Positions 50,370 to 58,821 are shown, counted from the stretch's first letter. The stretch: 64,000 nucleotides of DNA from Oscillospiraceae bacterium (GCA_017482385.1 JAFUNI010000021.1:1-64000); one strand, 5' to 3'. Notes: generated by a model not told the origin, from the letters alone. Numbers and translations: made by a program.

Positions 50370-50465
50370 CATCTTTCCCTCCGACGGTATTAGCCGTATC
50401 AGGTTCACGGGTCAGAGCCACAAAGCCCTATCTCAGCCGGATGCGTCCGGCCCCCCGAAGACTCA
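50370..50465 (-). ncRNA. TPP riboswitch
   Basis: The minus-strand RNA shows the THI-box core: GGGGGGCC start, CTGAGA (50431-50436), ACCCGTGAACCTGAT, GGCTAATACCGTCGGAGGGA. Such aptamers bind thiamine pyrophosphate and shut off thiamine genes; here it controls thiT only. Confidence 0.95.
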
Positions 50466-50510
50466 GTTGTTATGCGATTAACTACATTATAAATACTTTG
50501 GCGGAATTTG

Positions 50511-50849
50511 TCAAGCCATCTCCAAAGACAATTCCTTGCCGCCCAAAATGTGGAAGTGCAGGTGGAATACCGTCTGACCGGCGTCCGGACCGCAGTTAGA
50601 AACCACCCGGTAGCCGTCCATCAGATTTTCCATAGCGGCGATCTTGGGGATCACCTCAAAAATGTGAGCCACCACAGCAGAATTTTCGGCATTGATACCG
50701 TTGACGCTGTCGATATGGGCCTTGGGGATCACCAAAACATGGGTGGGCGCCTGGGGGTTAATATCCCGGAAGGCGTAAACCAACTCGTCCTCATAGACCT
50801 TGGTGGAGGGGATATCCCCGGCGATGATTTTACAAAACAGACAATCCAT
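50511..50849 (-). CDS. HIT-family hydrolase (HinT-like)
   Basis: A 112-residue histidine-triad protein: CLFCKIIAGDIPSTKVYEDE at the N-terminus, PTHVLVIPKAH and the triad HLHFHILGG. HinT-type proteins hydrolyse nucleoside phosphoramidates such as adenylated lysine. Twelve bases from the upstream gene, so likely cotranscribed. Confidence 0.93.
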   Translation of the reverse strand: MDCLFCKIIAGDIPSTKVYEDELVYAFRDINPQAPTHVLVIPKAHIDSVNGINAENSAVVAHIFEVIPKIAAMENLMDGYRVVSNCGPDAGQTVFHLHFHILGGKELSLEMA

Positions 50850-50861
50850 ACTATTTCCTCC

Positions 50862-51332
50862 TTAGAAAATTGAGAAGATGGCAGTGCCGAAGCAGCCCAC
50901 AAGCAGACCTGCCAGGACCACACCCAGGCATACCGCCACGACCGTGGACCGGAAGCCCACCTTCAAAAAGCTTGCGCCCAAAGTGCCTGTCCAGGCGCCG
51001 GTGCCGGGGAGCGGGATGCCCACAAAGAGCAAAATAGCAATGAACAGTCCCTTTCTTCCGGCTTTTTCTGCCAATTTGTTGCCGGCTTTTTCGCCCTTTT
51101 CCAAACAAAATGTGAAGAATTTGCCGATAAACTTCTTATCTGCGCCCCAAAGCAGAACTTTTCTCGCAAAAAAGTAAATAAAGGGCACCGGAAGCATATT
51201 GCCAAGGATGCAAATGATCAGCGCCAGGAAAAAGTTATATTCCGTGCCGGGGGCAGTTGCCACCAGCATACCGCCCCGCAGCTCGATCAGCGGCACCATG
51301 GAAATCAAAAACAGGTAAATATACTTGTTCAT
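50862..51332 (-). CDS. Small multidrug-export/COG2426-type membrane protein
   Basis: A 156-residue protein with about four hydrophobic helices and the motif SMVPLIELRGGMLVA at the N-terminus, then GIPLPGTGAWTGTLGA in the centre, both typical of the COG2426 family. Annotated in databases as putative small multidrug export protein, but experimental support for the family is thin. It is not related to EmrE by visible motifs. Confidence 0.82.
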   Translation of the reverse strand: MNKYIYLFLISMVPLIELRGGMLVATAPGTEYNFFLALIICILGNMLPVPFIYFFARKVLLWGADKKFIGKFFTFCLEKGEKAGNKLAEKAGRKGLFIAILLFVGIPLPGTGAWTGTLGASFLKVGFRSTVVAVCLGVVLAGLLVGCFGTAIFSIF

Positions 51333-51401
51333 TTATGTTCTCCTTGTTGATATTAGACGCCCCAAGCATAGCATATACCCCGGAAAAAAGCAAGAAAATC
51401 C

Positions 51402-52151
51402 TTAAATTCCCAACAATTTTTGGCTCAGTTCCAGCATATGGGTTGCGCTGTTTTCGAAAATCACACTGCCCGGGCCGGGATTCAGCAATCCCGCCTGCTC
51501 CAGGCACCGTTTTGTCTGCCGGGCAGTACCGGCGCCGCCGTCCAAGAGCTGAGTTTTCTCGCCCAAAATCTTACCGATAGTATCTTTCACAAAGGGATAA
51601 TGGGTGCAGCCCAGCACCAAAGCGTCCAGCTTTCCCACATAGGGCGCAAGGATATTTCTAAGCAACGCTTCCGTCTCCGGGCTATCCGCCTTGCCACGCT
51701 CGATCAGCTCCACCAACCCGGGCGCGCCGATCTTTTCCACAGCCACCTGGGGAAACCGCTCCAGCTGATGGGCAAGCTTTTCTTCCCGCAAAGTCACGGC
51801 TGTTGCCATAATGCCGATATGGCCTGTGGGGAAACGGTCTGTTGCCACCTTCAACGCAGGCTCGATGCCGATGATGATTTTTTCGGGGTATTTTTCCCGG
51901 AGGATATGGATCGCCGCGGAGGTTGCGGTATTGCAGGCCACCACCAAGGCTTTCGCCCCCCGGTCAAAGAGCATTTCCGCCGCCCGGAGGGTCAAAGCCC
52001 GGACTTCCTCGGTGGTTTTTTCGCCGTAGGGGGCATTGGCAGAGTCGCCGAAATATAAGTAATTTTCACCGGGCAGCAGCGCTACCAGCTCACGCAGCAC
52101 GCTGATGCCGCCCACGCCGGAGTCAAATACCCCAATAGGTGCCGTTTTCAT
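51402..52151 (-). CDS. murI: Glutamate racemase
   Basis: Produces D-glutamate for peptidoglycan. The 249-residue protein has GVFDSGVGGISVLRELV, the first catalytic Cys in VACNTATSAA, the second in LGCTHYPFVK and the Glu in PEKIIIGIEPA. Length is near the family norm. AGGTGAGGAT precedes the ATG. Separated from upp by a terminator. Confidence 0.96.
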   Translation of the reverse strand: MKTAPIGVFDSGVGGISVLRELVALLPGENYLYFGDSANAPYGEKTTEEVRALTLRAAEMLFDRGAKALVVACNTATSAAIHILREKYPEKIIIGIEPALKVATDRFPTGHIGIMATAVTLREEKLAHQLERFPQVAVEKIGAPGLVELIERGKADSPETEALLRNILAPYVGKLDALVLGCTHYPFVKDTIGKILGEKTQLLDGGAGTARQTKRCLEQAGLLNPGPGSVIFENSATHMLELSQKLLGI

Positions 52152-52206
52152 ATCCTCACCTGCCTTCGTTTTTGGTCATTATAGCACAAGGCAAGCCAAT
52201 TGACAA

Positions 52207-52236
52207 TAAAAAAGGAGCGGCGTACCGCTCCTTTTT
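52207..52236 (-). terminator. Terminator of tsaE-tsaB-upp
   Basis: A 10-bp stem AAAGGAGCGG/CCGCTCCTTT with 4-base loop and T-runs on both sides. Confidence 0.9.
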
Positions 52237-52239
52237 GAC

Positions 52240-52869
52240 TTATTTTGTGCCGAAGATACGGTCGCCGGCATCGCCCAAACCGGGAACGATGTAAGCGTGC
52301 TCGTTGAGCTTCTCATCGATGGCAGCCACATAGATGTCCACATCCGGGTGGGCCTCCTGCACAGCCTTCACGCCCTCGGGGCAGCCGATAATGTTCATCA
52401 TAATGATCTGCTTGCAGCCGTGCTGCTTCAGAAAATCAATCGCAGCAATGGCGCTGCCGCCGGTAGCCAGCATGGGATCCACCACGAACACCTGGCGCTT
52501 GCCGATATCCTCGGGCAGCTTGCAGTAGTACTCAACAGGCAGGTGAGTCTCCGGGTCACGGTACAGGCCGATATGGCCAACCTTGGCGGAGGGGATCAGA
52601 TCCAGCATAGCATCCACCATGCCCAAACCGGCACGGAGAATGGGGATGATCGCCAGCTTCTTGCCGGCTAATTTGTAGCACTTTGCCTGGGCAACGGGGG
52701 TCTGCACCATCACTTCTTCCACGGGCAGATTTCGGGTGGCTTCGTAGCACATCAGACCGGAGATTTCGCTGATCAGCTCGCGGAACTCCTTAACACCGGT
52801 CTTTCTGCTGCGGAGGATGGACAGTTTGTGCTGGATCAGAGGATGCTTCAATTCATAAACCTTGCTCAT
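52240..52869 (-). CDS. upp: Uracil phosphoribosyltransferase
   Basis: Salvages uracil with PRPP to UMP. The 209-residue protein has [33 protein letters not shown], the PRPP motif [19 protein letters not shown] and the C-terminal [13 protein letters not shown]. Three bases after the tsaB stop, so part of a tsaE-tsaB-upp unit, an unusual partner for the tRNA modification genes. Confidence 0.97.
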   Translation of the reverse strand: MSKVYELKHPLIQHKLSILRSRKTGVKEFRELISEISGLMCYEATRNLPVEEVMVQTPVAQAKCYKLAGKKLAIIPILRAGLGMVDAMLDLIPSAKVGHIGLYRDPETHLPVEYYCKLPEDIGKRQVFVVDPMLATGGSAIAAIDFLKQHGCKQIIMMNIIGCPEGVKAVQEAHPDVDIYVAAIDEKLNEHAYIVPGLGDAGDRIFGTK

Positions 52870-52872
52870 TTT

Positions 52873-53580
52873 TCAAAACTCCTTTTCTTTCTGTTTTTCC
52901 AGCCGTTCACGTTCGGCCTGGGAGAGTCTTAAGTAGTTAGGGGACATGCTGCCGCCGTCGGGTCTTTCCCCGGTGGCGAGGACTTTTTCTGCCACCAAGG
53001 CAACCCCCGCCGCCCGCTGGTGACGGTGATGCTCCGGGGGCAGTACCAATCCCGGCACGACCTCATTGAGGGTATTATAGCACAACTGGGCGCCATCGCC
53101 AACTAAAAAAATCGGTTTTTTGCAATAATTTAATTTTTCGCCCAGTTCCGCAAAAGAAATGGCGCAATCGTCTATCATTCTCTTGTACTTACCGCCCTCT
53201 GCCCGGAAGATGGCAGTGTAGGTCTGGCTGCGGCGGGCATCCATGGTAGGAACAACTGTTCCATCCCAAGCGCCCAGATTTTCCGCCATGGCCTCCAGGG
53301 TGGACACGCCCACACAGGGAAGCTCCAAACCCCAGGCAAAGCCCTTGGCTGCCGCCACGCCGATGCGCACACCGGTAAAGCTGCCCGGGCCGGAGGCCAC
53401 CGCCACAGCGGTCACATCCTGGGGGGTCTTTCCGCAGGTCTTTAACAGATCCTCGGCCATTTGGAGCAATGTTTGGGAATGGGTAAGGCCTGTATTTTGG
53501 TAGCTCTCGCCCAGCAGTTTGCCCTTTTCCATAAGGGCCACAGAGGCGGCTTTTGCGGAGGTCTCAAAGGCTAAAATCAC
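52873..53580 (-). CDS. tsaB: tRNA t6A modification protein TsaB
   Basis: A 235-residue actin-fold protein that scaffolds TsaD and TsaE in N6-threonylcarbamoyladenosine synthesis. Motifs: ILAFETSAKAASVAL, HSQTLLQMAEDLL, VASGPGSFTGVRIGVAAAKG and TLEAMAENL. It overlaps tsaE by 17 bases. TsaD is not in the window. Confidence 0.95.
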   Translation of the reverse strand: MILAFETSAKAASVALMEKGKLLGESYQNTGLTHSQTLLQMAEDLLKTCGKTPQDVTAVAVASGPGSFTGVRIGVAAAKGFAWGLELPCVGVSTLEAMAENLGAWDGTVVPTMDARRSQTYTAIFRAEGGKYKRMIDDCAISFAELGEKLNYCKKPIFLVGDGAQLCYNTLNEVVPGLVLPPEHHRHQRAAGVALVAEKVLATGERPDGGSMSPNYLRLSQAERERLEKQKEKEF

Positions 53581-53998
53581 TTGTATTTCCTCCTGTGACG
53601 GTAATGCGCCGGGTATCCTCTCCCAGCTTTTCGATGTTTACAACAATGGGGTCTTCCAGGGCATCAATCACGTTCTCGCTCCACTCCACGGCGCACACGC
53701 CGCCCCGGTCCAAATAGTCATCCCAGCCGATGTCAAACAGCTCATCGGCAGAGCGCAGCCGGTACATATCAAAGTGGAACAAAGGGCACCGCCCGGAAAG
53801 ATATTCATTGACGATGGTGTAGGTGGGGCTGGTCACCTGCTCAGTAGATCCCAAGCCCCGGGCCAAGCCCCGGGTGAAGGCGGTCTTGCCGGCGCCCAGG
53901 TCACCCCGGTAGGCGATCACCGCCCCGGGTGTCAGTATTTTTGCCAGCGCCTGCCCCACCGCCTCGGTTTGTTCCGCACTGTGTGTGATTATCTCCAT
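53564..53998 (-). CDS. tsaE: tRNA t6A modification ATPase TsaE
   Basis: A 144-residue P-loop ATPase: Walker A GDLGAGKTAFTRGLARGLG, TSPTYTIVNEYLSG, HFDMYRLRSADELFDIG, and the Walker-B-like VCAVEWSE. It drives the TsaBD complex. Coupled to tsaB by the 17-base overlap. Confidence 0.95.
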   Translation of the reverse strand: MEIITHSAEQTEAVGQALAKILTPGAVIAYRGDLGAGKTAFTRGLARGLGSTEQVTSPTYTIVNEYLSGRCPLFHFDMYRLRSADELFDIGWDDYLDRGGVCAVEWSENVIDALEDPIVVNIEKLGEDTRRITVTGGNTSDFSL

Positions 53999-54014
53999 AA
54001 TTACTTCCTCAGTT

Positions 54015-54132
54015 ATCTAATTGAGAATTAAAAATTGAGAATTGAAAATTGTGGTATCGCCTACGGCGATAATTTTAATATGTCGGTACAGCTAACGCCT
54101 TAATTTTTAACTTTTAATTTTCAATTTTCAAT
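54015..54132. repeat. AT-rich AATTTTCAA-type repeat with central hairpin
   Basis: Both flanks carry runs like AATTGAGAATTAAAAATTG and AATTTTCAATTTTCAATTG, inverted about a central segment with TATCGCCTACGGCGATA. No gene is seen in 54000-54127. Confidence 0.6.
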
Positions 54133-55186
54133 TGCTGTTCTTCAGCTTTTCGGCCTGGTCGGCGGTGGCTAAGGCATCGATGATCTCGTCGATGGCGCCG
54201 TCCATCACCTGGTCGATCTTGTAGAGGGTCAGGCCGATCCGGTGGTCGGTGACACGGCCCTGGGGGAAATTATAGGTGCGGATGCGCTCATTACGCATAC
54301 CCGTACCCACCTGGCTGCGCCGCATACCGGTGACTTGCGCATCCAGCTTTTCCTGCTCGATCTCATAGAGCTTGGAGGCCAGCATACGCATACATTTTTC
54401 CCGGTTCTGCAGCTGACTTCTCTCCTCCTGGCAGGCCACCACAATGCCCGAGGGCTTGTGGATCAGCCGCACCGCGGAGGAGGTCTTGTTAACATGCTGA
54501 CCGCCTGCGCCGGATGCCCGGTACACCTGCATTTCAATGTCCGCAGGATTGATCTGCACGTCTACCTCTTCCATCTCCGGCAAAACTGCCACAGTGGCAG
54601 TAGAGGTATGCACTCTGCCGCCGGATTCCGTTTCCGGCACACGCTGTACCCGGTGGACACCGGATTCATATTTTAGGCGTGAGTAAGCGCCCCGTCCGTT
54701 AATGACGAAGTCCGCCTCTTTCACACCGCCAAGCTCGGTTTCATTGTAGTTCATCAGCTCCACAGTCCAGCCCATCTTGGCTGCATACATGGAGTACATC
54801 CGGAACAAACTGTGGGCAAACAGGGCGCTTTCCTCGCCGCCCACGCCGCCGCGGATCTCCACGATCACGCTCTTGTCATCGTTGGGGTCTTTGGGCAGGA
54901 GCAGGATCTGCAGCTTGCCGTGGAGCTCCTCCAGGGTGGCTTTTGCCTCCTGGTAGGTCTGCTGGCACAGCTCCTTCATTTCCGGGTCGCTCATCAGCTC
55001 CTGGGCATCCGCCATATCGGCTTCCGCCTGGCGATAGGCCCGGTAGGCTTCAATGATAGGCTCTAAGTCATTCCGCTCACGCAAAGTTGCGGCGGCTTTC
55101 TTGGGATCGTTATAAAAATCCGGCTGCTCCGACCGGGCGCAGATCTCTTCATAGCGGCTCTCCACCGCACGCAATTTATCCAGCAT
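54128..55186 (-). CDS. prfA: Peptide chain release factor 1
   Basis: Terminates translation at UAA and UAG. The 352-residue protein has the GGQ catalytic loop (SGAGGQHVNKTSSAVRL) and the codon-recognition region near IVEIRGGVGGEESALFA and GVHRVQRVPETES. No programmed frameshift, so it is RF1 and not RF2. ATG 55186 (MLDKLRAVESRY) follows GAAGGAGAACGCT; ATG 55201 and 55225 in frame lack good sites. Confidence 0.96.
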   Translation of the reverse strand: MLDKLRAVESRYEEICARSEQPDFYNDPKKAAATLRERNDLEPIIEAYRAYRQAEADMADAQELMSDPEMKELCQQTYQEAKATLEELHGKLQILLLPKDPNDDKSVIVEIRGGVGGEESALFAHSLFRMYSMYAAKMGWTVELMNYNETELGGVKEADFVINGRGAYSRLKYESGVHRVQRVPETESGGRVHTSTATVAVLPEMEEVDVQINPADIEMQVYRASGAGGQHVNKTSSAVRLIHKPSGIVVACQEERSQLQNREKCMRMLASKLYEIEQEKLDAQVTGMRRSQVGTGMRNERIRTYNFPQGRVTDHRIGLTLYKIDQVMDGAIDEIIDALATADQAEKLKNSN

Positions 55187-55213
55187 AGCGTTCTCCTTCA
55201 TATAATTATAAAT

Positions 55214-55242
55214 ACTATACCCCATTTTTCCCCCTTCGTCAA
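55214..55242 (-). promoter_or_regulatory. Promoter of prfA
   Basis: Minus strand TTGACG (55237-55242) and TATAGT (55214-55219), spacer 17. Confidence 0.75.
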
Positions 55243-55254
55243 TTTATAATTGTT

Positions 55255-55331
55255 GTAGGGGAGGCATAGTATGCCTCCCGCAATCACCTAAAATCATTCT
55301 TTTTCGGGAGGGATAATATCCCTCCCCTACG
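55255..55331. repeat. GTAGGGG REP/BIME-like repeat, copy 6
   Basis: Same form as copies 1, 3 and 5: GCATAGTATGC arm, then GGGAGGGATAATATCCCTCC and CCCTAC, placed between divergent promoters. Confidence 0.85.
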
Positions 55332-55338
55332 AAAACAA

Positions 55339-55367
55339 TTGTCAACCGGCAGTTTTTATGTTATGAT
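55339..55367 (+). promoter_or_regulatory. Promoter of the thiN-like gene
   Basis: TTGTCA (55339-55344) and TATGAT (55362-55367), spacer 17. Confidence 0.7.
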
Positions 55368-55392
55368 AACAAAAAACATTTTGGGAGCTTTT

Positions 55393-56016
55393 ATGAAAAC
55401 CTGTGTGATCTTCTGCGCAGCCGGATTTGACGGATTGCTGGAAAATATTGAAAATGCCACCGTCATTGCCGCCGACGGAGGTCTGACCCACACCAATGCT
55501 TTGGGGCTCACGCCCCAAATCGTGCTGGGGGATTTTGACTCCTTGGGCTACACCCCGGCAGGCGCAAACGTCTTCCCTGTGGAAAAGGACGACACGGACG
55601 CCATGCTGGCGGTGCGCAAAGGTCTGGAACTGGGCTGTGACCGGTTTTTGCTCTACGGCAGCCTGGACGGCCCAAGGCTTGACCATACCGTTGCCAATTT
55701 TCAGACCCTGCAGTTTTTGGCAGACCACGGGGCAAAGGGCTACCTCATCGGCAAGGATCATATCGTGACCGTGGTGAAAGATGGCGAAATCGCATTCCCT
55801 GCTACGGCTACGGGCATTGTATCCGTGTTCTGTATGGGCAGCGATGCCACCGGCGTGACCATCGAGGGTCTGCAGTACCCCTTGGAAAAGGGCACGCTAT
55901 CAGCTGGCTTTCCCTTGGGGGTCAGCAATCACTTTGTGGGCAAATCTTCCCGCATCAGTGTGGAAAATGGCAGCCTGCTGGTGATCTACGACCGGGCAAA
56001 CGGCCTACCTGTTTGA
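55393..56016 (+). CDS. thiN: Thiamine pyrophosphokinase
   Basis: Makes TPP from thiamine and ATP, complementing uptake by ThiT. The 207-residue protein has TVIAADGGLTHTNALGL, QIVLGDFDSLG, FPVEKDDTDAMLAVRKGLEL and LDGPRLDHTVANF, the family signatures. ATG 55393 is used; an 18-codon extension covers the promoter. It is not preceded by a riboswitch. Confidence 0.94.
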   Translation: MKTCVIFCAAGFDGLLENIENATVIAADGGLTHTNALGLTPQIVLGDFDSLGYTPAGANVFPVEKDDTDAMLAVRKGLELGCDRFLLYGSLDGPRLDHTVANFQTLQFLADHGAKGYLIGKDHIVTVVKDGEIAFPATATGIVSVFCMGSDATGVTIEGLQYPLEKGTLSAGFPLGVSNHFVGKSSRISVENGSLLVIYDRANGLPV

Positions 56017-56052
56017 CTTGATTTTATAAAAATGCTAAACTGTGTTCTTGAG

Positions 56053-56087
56053 ATTGCCACGTCGCTGCGCTCCTCGCAATGACGTGG
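56053..56087. repeat. GATTGCCACGTCGC-type palindromic repeat
   Basis: CCACGTC (56057-56063) pairs with GACGTGG (56081-56087), with GCTGCGCTCCTCGCAATGA between. This matches an interspersed intergenic repeat pattern seen in many Firmicute genomes. It sits ahead of lspA. Confidence 0.6.
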
Positions 56088-56104
56088 AAAATTTGGAGGA
56101 TTTT

Positions 56105-56581
56105 ATGCAACTTTTGTTTATGGGGCTCTTTGCCGCTTTGGCGGTAGCCGCCGACCAAATAACCAAATATCTCACCGTGGCCAACATCCCCTTGGAGGGG
56201 CATATGGATTTTATCCCCGGTTTTTTGGGTCTGACCCATTTCCAAAACGACGGCGCTGCCTGGTCTATGTTTGAAGGGCAACAGTGGCTCTTTGCCATTA
56301 TTTTTGCGGCATTTACCGTGGCTGTGATCTTGGAATTCAAGAAAAATTTCCTGGGCTTTACCACCTTTGAGCATTGGTGCCTGGCGGCGATCTATGCCGG
56401 CGGTCTTGGCAATATGATCGACCGGGTGCGCTTGGGCTATGTGGTGGATATGATCCAAACGGAGTTTATGAATTTCCCTATATTTAATGTAGCGGACTGC
56501 TTCATCACCTCTGGCTGCATTGCCCTTATGTTCCATCTGGTATTTTTCAACAGGGGCTTTTGGAAGGACGGAAAAAAATGA
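56105..56581 (+). CDS. lspA: Lipoprotein signal peptidase (signal peptidase II)
   Basis: Cleaves the signal peptide of diacylglyceryl prolipoproteins made by Lgt. The 158-residue protein has four helices and both catalytic Asp: GGLGNMIDRVRLGYVVDMI and FNVADCFITSG. ATG 56105 follows TTGGAGGA; the upstream 21 codons lie in the repeat. Its stop overlaps the next gene (ATGA). Confidence 0.95.
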   Translation: MQLLFMGLFAALAVAADQITKYLTVANIPLEGHMDFIPGFLGLTHFQNDGAAWSMFEGQQWLFAIIFAAFTVAVILEFKKNFLGFTTFEHWCLAAIYAGGLGNMIDRVRLGYVVDMIQTEFMNFPIFNVADCFITSGCIALMFHLVFFNRGFWKDGKK

Positions 56582-57483
56582 TTTTCATTGCGGATATTTC
56601 CGGGGAGCGGCTGGATGCGTTCTTAGCCCGAAAGGCAGAGGGCATGACCCGCTCCGCCGCCCAGCGGCTGTTGGAGGATGGGTGTGTCACCCGCAACGGC
56701 AAGCCCGGCAAGAAAAACGACAAACTGAATACCGGCGATGAAATTTCTGTGGAAATTCCCGAGGCAAAGCCTGTGGATATTATTGCCAAGGACATCCCTT
56801 TGGAGATCATCTACGAGGACGAGGATGTTTTGGTCATCAACAAGCCCAAGGGCTTGGTAGTCCACCCGGCGGCAGGCCACGAAGATGACACCCTGGTGAA
56901 CGGTCTGCTCCACTCCCACGCAGGTAAGCTCTCCGGCATCAACGGCGAATTGCGCCCGGGCATTGTCCACCGCATCGACAAGGACACCTCCGGCCTTTTG
57001 GCGGTGGCAAAAAACGATTTGGCCCACACGGTTCTGGCATCCCAGCTGAAAGACCACTCCATGGCCCGGACCTACGAAGCCATTGTCTGCGGCAATGTGA
57101 AAAATGACACCGGTACCGTGGACGCACCCATTGGCCGCCACCCCACCGACCGGAAGAAAATGTGCGTCACCGAGCGTAACGGACGGAACGCTGTGACCCA
57201 CTATGAGGTGATCGCCCGCTACCGGGGCTACACCCATATCCGCTGCCGGCTGGAGACCGGCCGCACCCATCAAATCAGGGTGCATATGGCTCACATCGGC
57301 CACCCTATTTTGGGCGATACGGTCTACGGACGGAAAAAGCCGGAGCTGGGGCAGGATTCTCAATGCCTCCACGCAGGCGTTTTGTGCTTTGCCCACCCCC
57401 GGGACGGCCGCCCTGTTGTGGTAATGGCCGATTTACCGGAATATTTCAAAAAAGTTTTGGAAAAGTTAGAAAGGATGTCATAA
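56578..57483 (+). CDS. RluD-family pseudouridine synthase
   Basis: A 301-residue protein: N-terminal S4 domain (GERLDAFLARKAEGMTRSAA), then the catalytic domain with IIYEDEDVLVINKPKGLVVH, the active Asp in VHRIDKDTSGLL and LETGRTHQIRVHM. RluD-type enzymes modify 23S rRNA. It overlaps lspA by four bases, the common Firmicute lspA-rluD arrangement. Confidence 0.95.
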   Translation: MIFIADISGERLDAFLARKAEGMTRSAAQRLLEDGCVTRNGKPGKKNDKLNTGDEISVEIPEAKPVDIIAKDIPLEIIYEDEDVLVINKPKGLVVHPAAGHEDDTLVNGLLHSHAGKLSGINGELRPGIVHRIDKDTSGLLAVAKNDLAHTVLASQLKDHSMARTYEAIVCGNVKNDTGTVDAPIGRHPTDRKKMCVTERNGRNAVTHYEVIARYRGYTHIRCRLETGRTHQIRVHMAHIGHPILGDTVYGRKKPELGQDSQCLHAGVLCFAHPRDGRPVVVMADLPEYFKKVLEKLERMS

Positions 57484-58332
57484 ATGGCACTTTTTTCAGA
57501 TGTTTTATTGACTGTTGACTATGACCGCACCCTCACCGGGCCGGATTCTATTGTACCGGAGCGGAACTGGGAGGCCATTCGTTATTTCACGGAAAACGGC
57601 GGCGCATTTACCATCAACACCGGCCGCTCCACCACCACCATGCGTGACCTGCTGTACACTTTCCCTGCCAATGCGCCGCTTTTACTGTACAACGGCTCTG
57701 CCCAGTGGGACAAAGACCATCTTGTTGACCTCAAAATCATCGATTTGGATATGTGGGCTGTGTTGGACGAGGTGGGCGCAGCTTTTCCGGAGATGAATTT
57801 GGAAATCCAGGCTGTGGACAACCACTATCTGCTGGATGCCCGGCCGGAATTTGCCGCTTTGTATGAGAAAATGCACTGGGGCTGGGCGCCTGCTGAGCAC
57901 GGCAAGGACTATGGCCCCTTTATCAAATTCGCATCCTACGGCCCGGTGCGGAAGCCCGCAATGGCCAATATGTACGAGTGCAGCCCGGAAGACCAGGCCC
58001 GGTTCGATGCGCTGGATGCCTTTATCCGGGAGCGCTGGGGCGATAAGGTGGAGGTTTTCCGCGCCGCACCCCGGATCATCGATGTCCACGCAAAGGGTGT
58101 GAGCAAGGGCGCAGCCGCCGTTGCTTTGAAAGAAAAGCTTGGCAAAAAGATCCTGGTTTGCGTAGGGGATGCGGACAACGATATCGCTATGCTGGACGCC
58201 GCGGATTACGCATTTTGCCCGGCAGAAAGCGTGGTGGCAGACCTGTATCCCAATGTATGCACCTGCGGCGAGGGTGCGGTTGCGGATGTAATTTACAAAA
58301 AAATTCCGGAAATTCTCGGTATTTTGCCTTGA
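57484..58332 (+). CDS. HAD-superfamily Cof-type phosphatase
   Basis: A 282-residue HAD-IIB protein: TVDYDRTLTG is the nucleophile motif (DxDxT; usual DLDGT), NTGRS is motif II, and the C-terminal SKGAAAVALKEKL and VCVGDADNDIAMLDAADY are motifs III and IV. It begins directly after the pseudouridine synthase stop. Substrate unknown, likely a sugar phosphate or nucleotide. Confidence 0.92.
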   Translation: MALFSDVLLTVDYDRTLTGPDSIVPERNWEAIRYFTENGGAFTINTGRSTTTMRDLLYTFPANAPLLLYNGSAQWDKDHLVDLKIIDLDMWAVLDEVGAAFPEMNLEIQAVDNHYLLDARPEFAALYEKMHWGWAPAEHGKDYGPFIKFASYGPVRKPAMANMYECSPEDQARFDALDAFIRERWGDKVEVFRAAPRIIDVHAKGVSKGAAAVALKEKLGKKILVCVGDADNDIAMLDAADYAFCPAESVVADLYPNVCTCGEGAVADVIYKKIPEILGILP

Positions 58333-58357
58333 CATATCCACTTTGTTGTGCTAATAT
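58329..58357 (+). promoter_or_regulatory. Promoter of the tRNA cluster
   Basis: TTGACA (58329-58334) and TAATAT (58352-58357), spacer 17. The -35 contains the TGA stop of the HAD gene. Confidence 0.85.
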
Positions 58358-58391
58358 CTTATAGCTGAATCGCTCAGATACAGGTGGATTC

Positions 58392-58465
58392 GCGGGTGTA
58401 GTTCAATGGTAGAACACCAGCCTTCCAAGCTGGATACGCGGGTCCGATTCCCGTCACCCGCTCCA
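58392..58465 (+). tRNA. tRNA-Gly (anticodon TCC)
   Basis: A 74-base cloverleaf: acceptor GCGGGTG pairs with CACCCGC, D-arm GTTCAATGGTAGAAC, anticodon TCC at 58424-58426, T-arm GGGTCCGATTCCC, encoded CCA. Confidence 0.96.
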
Positions 58466-58473
58466 TTAGATAT

Positions 58474-58550
58474 GCGCCAGTAGCTCAGCTGGATAGAGCA
58501 ACTGCCTTCTAAGCAGTAGGTCAGGGGTTCGAGTCCCTTCTGGCGTGCCA
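58474..58550 (+). tRNA. tRNA-Arg (anticodon TCT)
   Basis: A 77-base cloverleaf: acceptor GCGCCAG pairs with CTGGCGT, D-arm GCTCAGCTGGATAGAGC, anticodon TCT at 58508-58510, T-arm with GGTTCGAGTCC, encoded CCA. Confidence 0.96.
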
Positions 58551-58570
58551 TTTTTCGCACAACAGAATAT

Positions 58571-58647
58571 GGTGGGTGTAGTTCAATTGGCAGAGCACCG
58601 GATTGTGGTTCCGGGCGTTGTGGGTTCGAGTCCCATTACCCACCCCA
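58571..58647 (+). tRNA. tRNA-His (anticodon GTG)
   Basis: A 77-base cloverleaf with the extra 5' G (58571) opposite C73, typical of tRNA-His. Anticodon GTG at 58605-58607, T-arm GGGTTCGAGTCCC, encoded CCA. Its 3' end is the source of the repeat elements that follow. Confidence 0.96.
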
Positions 58648-58648
58648 T

Positions 58649-58686
58649 AAAAAGAAGACAGACCTTTCGGTCTGTCTTCTTTTTAT
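58649..58686 (+). terminator. Terminator of the tRNA cluster
   Basis: Long stem AAAAGAAGACAGACC/GGTCTGTCTTCTTTT with a 4-base loop, then TTTTATTTTC. Confidence 0.9.
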
Positions 58687-58690
58687 TTTC

Positions 58691-58795
58691 GGTGGGTTGG
58701 GACTCGAAAATTTCAAATGCAATATGCCGGGGGCATATTGCTGACACCAGTGCAAACACTGGTGGCTACCTTGATTTGTGAGTCCCTTACCCACC
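58691..58795. repeat. tRNA-His 3'-end-derived inverted element, unit 1
   Basis: Starts GGTGGGTTGGGACTCGAA and ends GAGTCCCTTACCCACC, an inverted repeat that copies the tRNA-His T-arm/acceptor 3' end. Inside are two hairpins, CAATATGCC/GGCATATTG and CCAGTG/CACTGG. No gene is seen. Confidence 0.75.
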
Positions 58796-58821
58796 CCGCA
58801 GACCGGAGGGCCTGCCTTTTC

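Noticed and set aside
58351..58560. Minus-strand ORF of 69 residues across the tRNA genes (GDGNRTRV type)
   Set aside because: It is antisense to tRNA-Gly and tRNA-Arg; this is a well-known false protein produced by tRNA complements.
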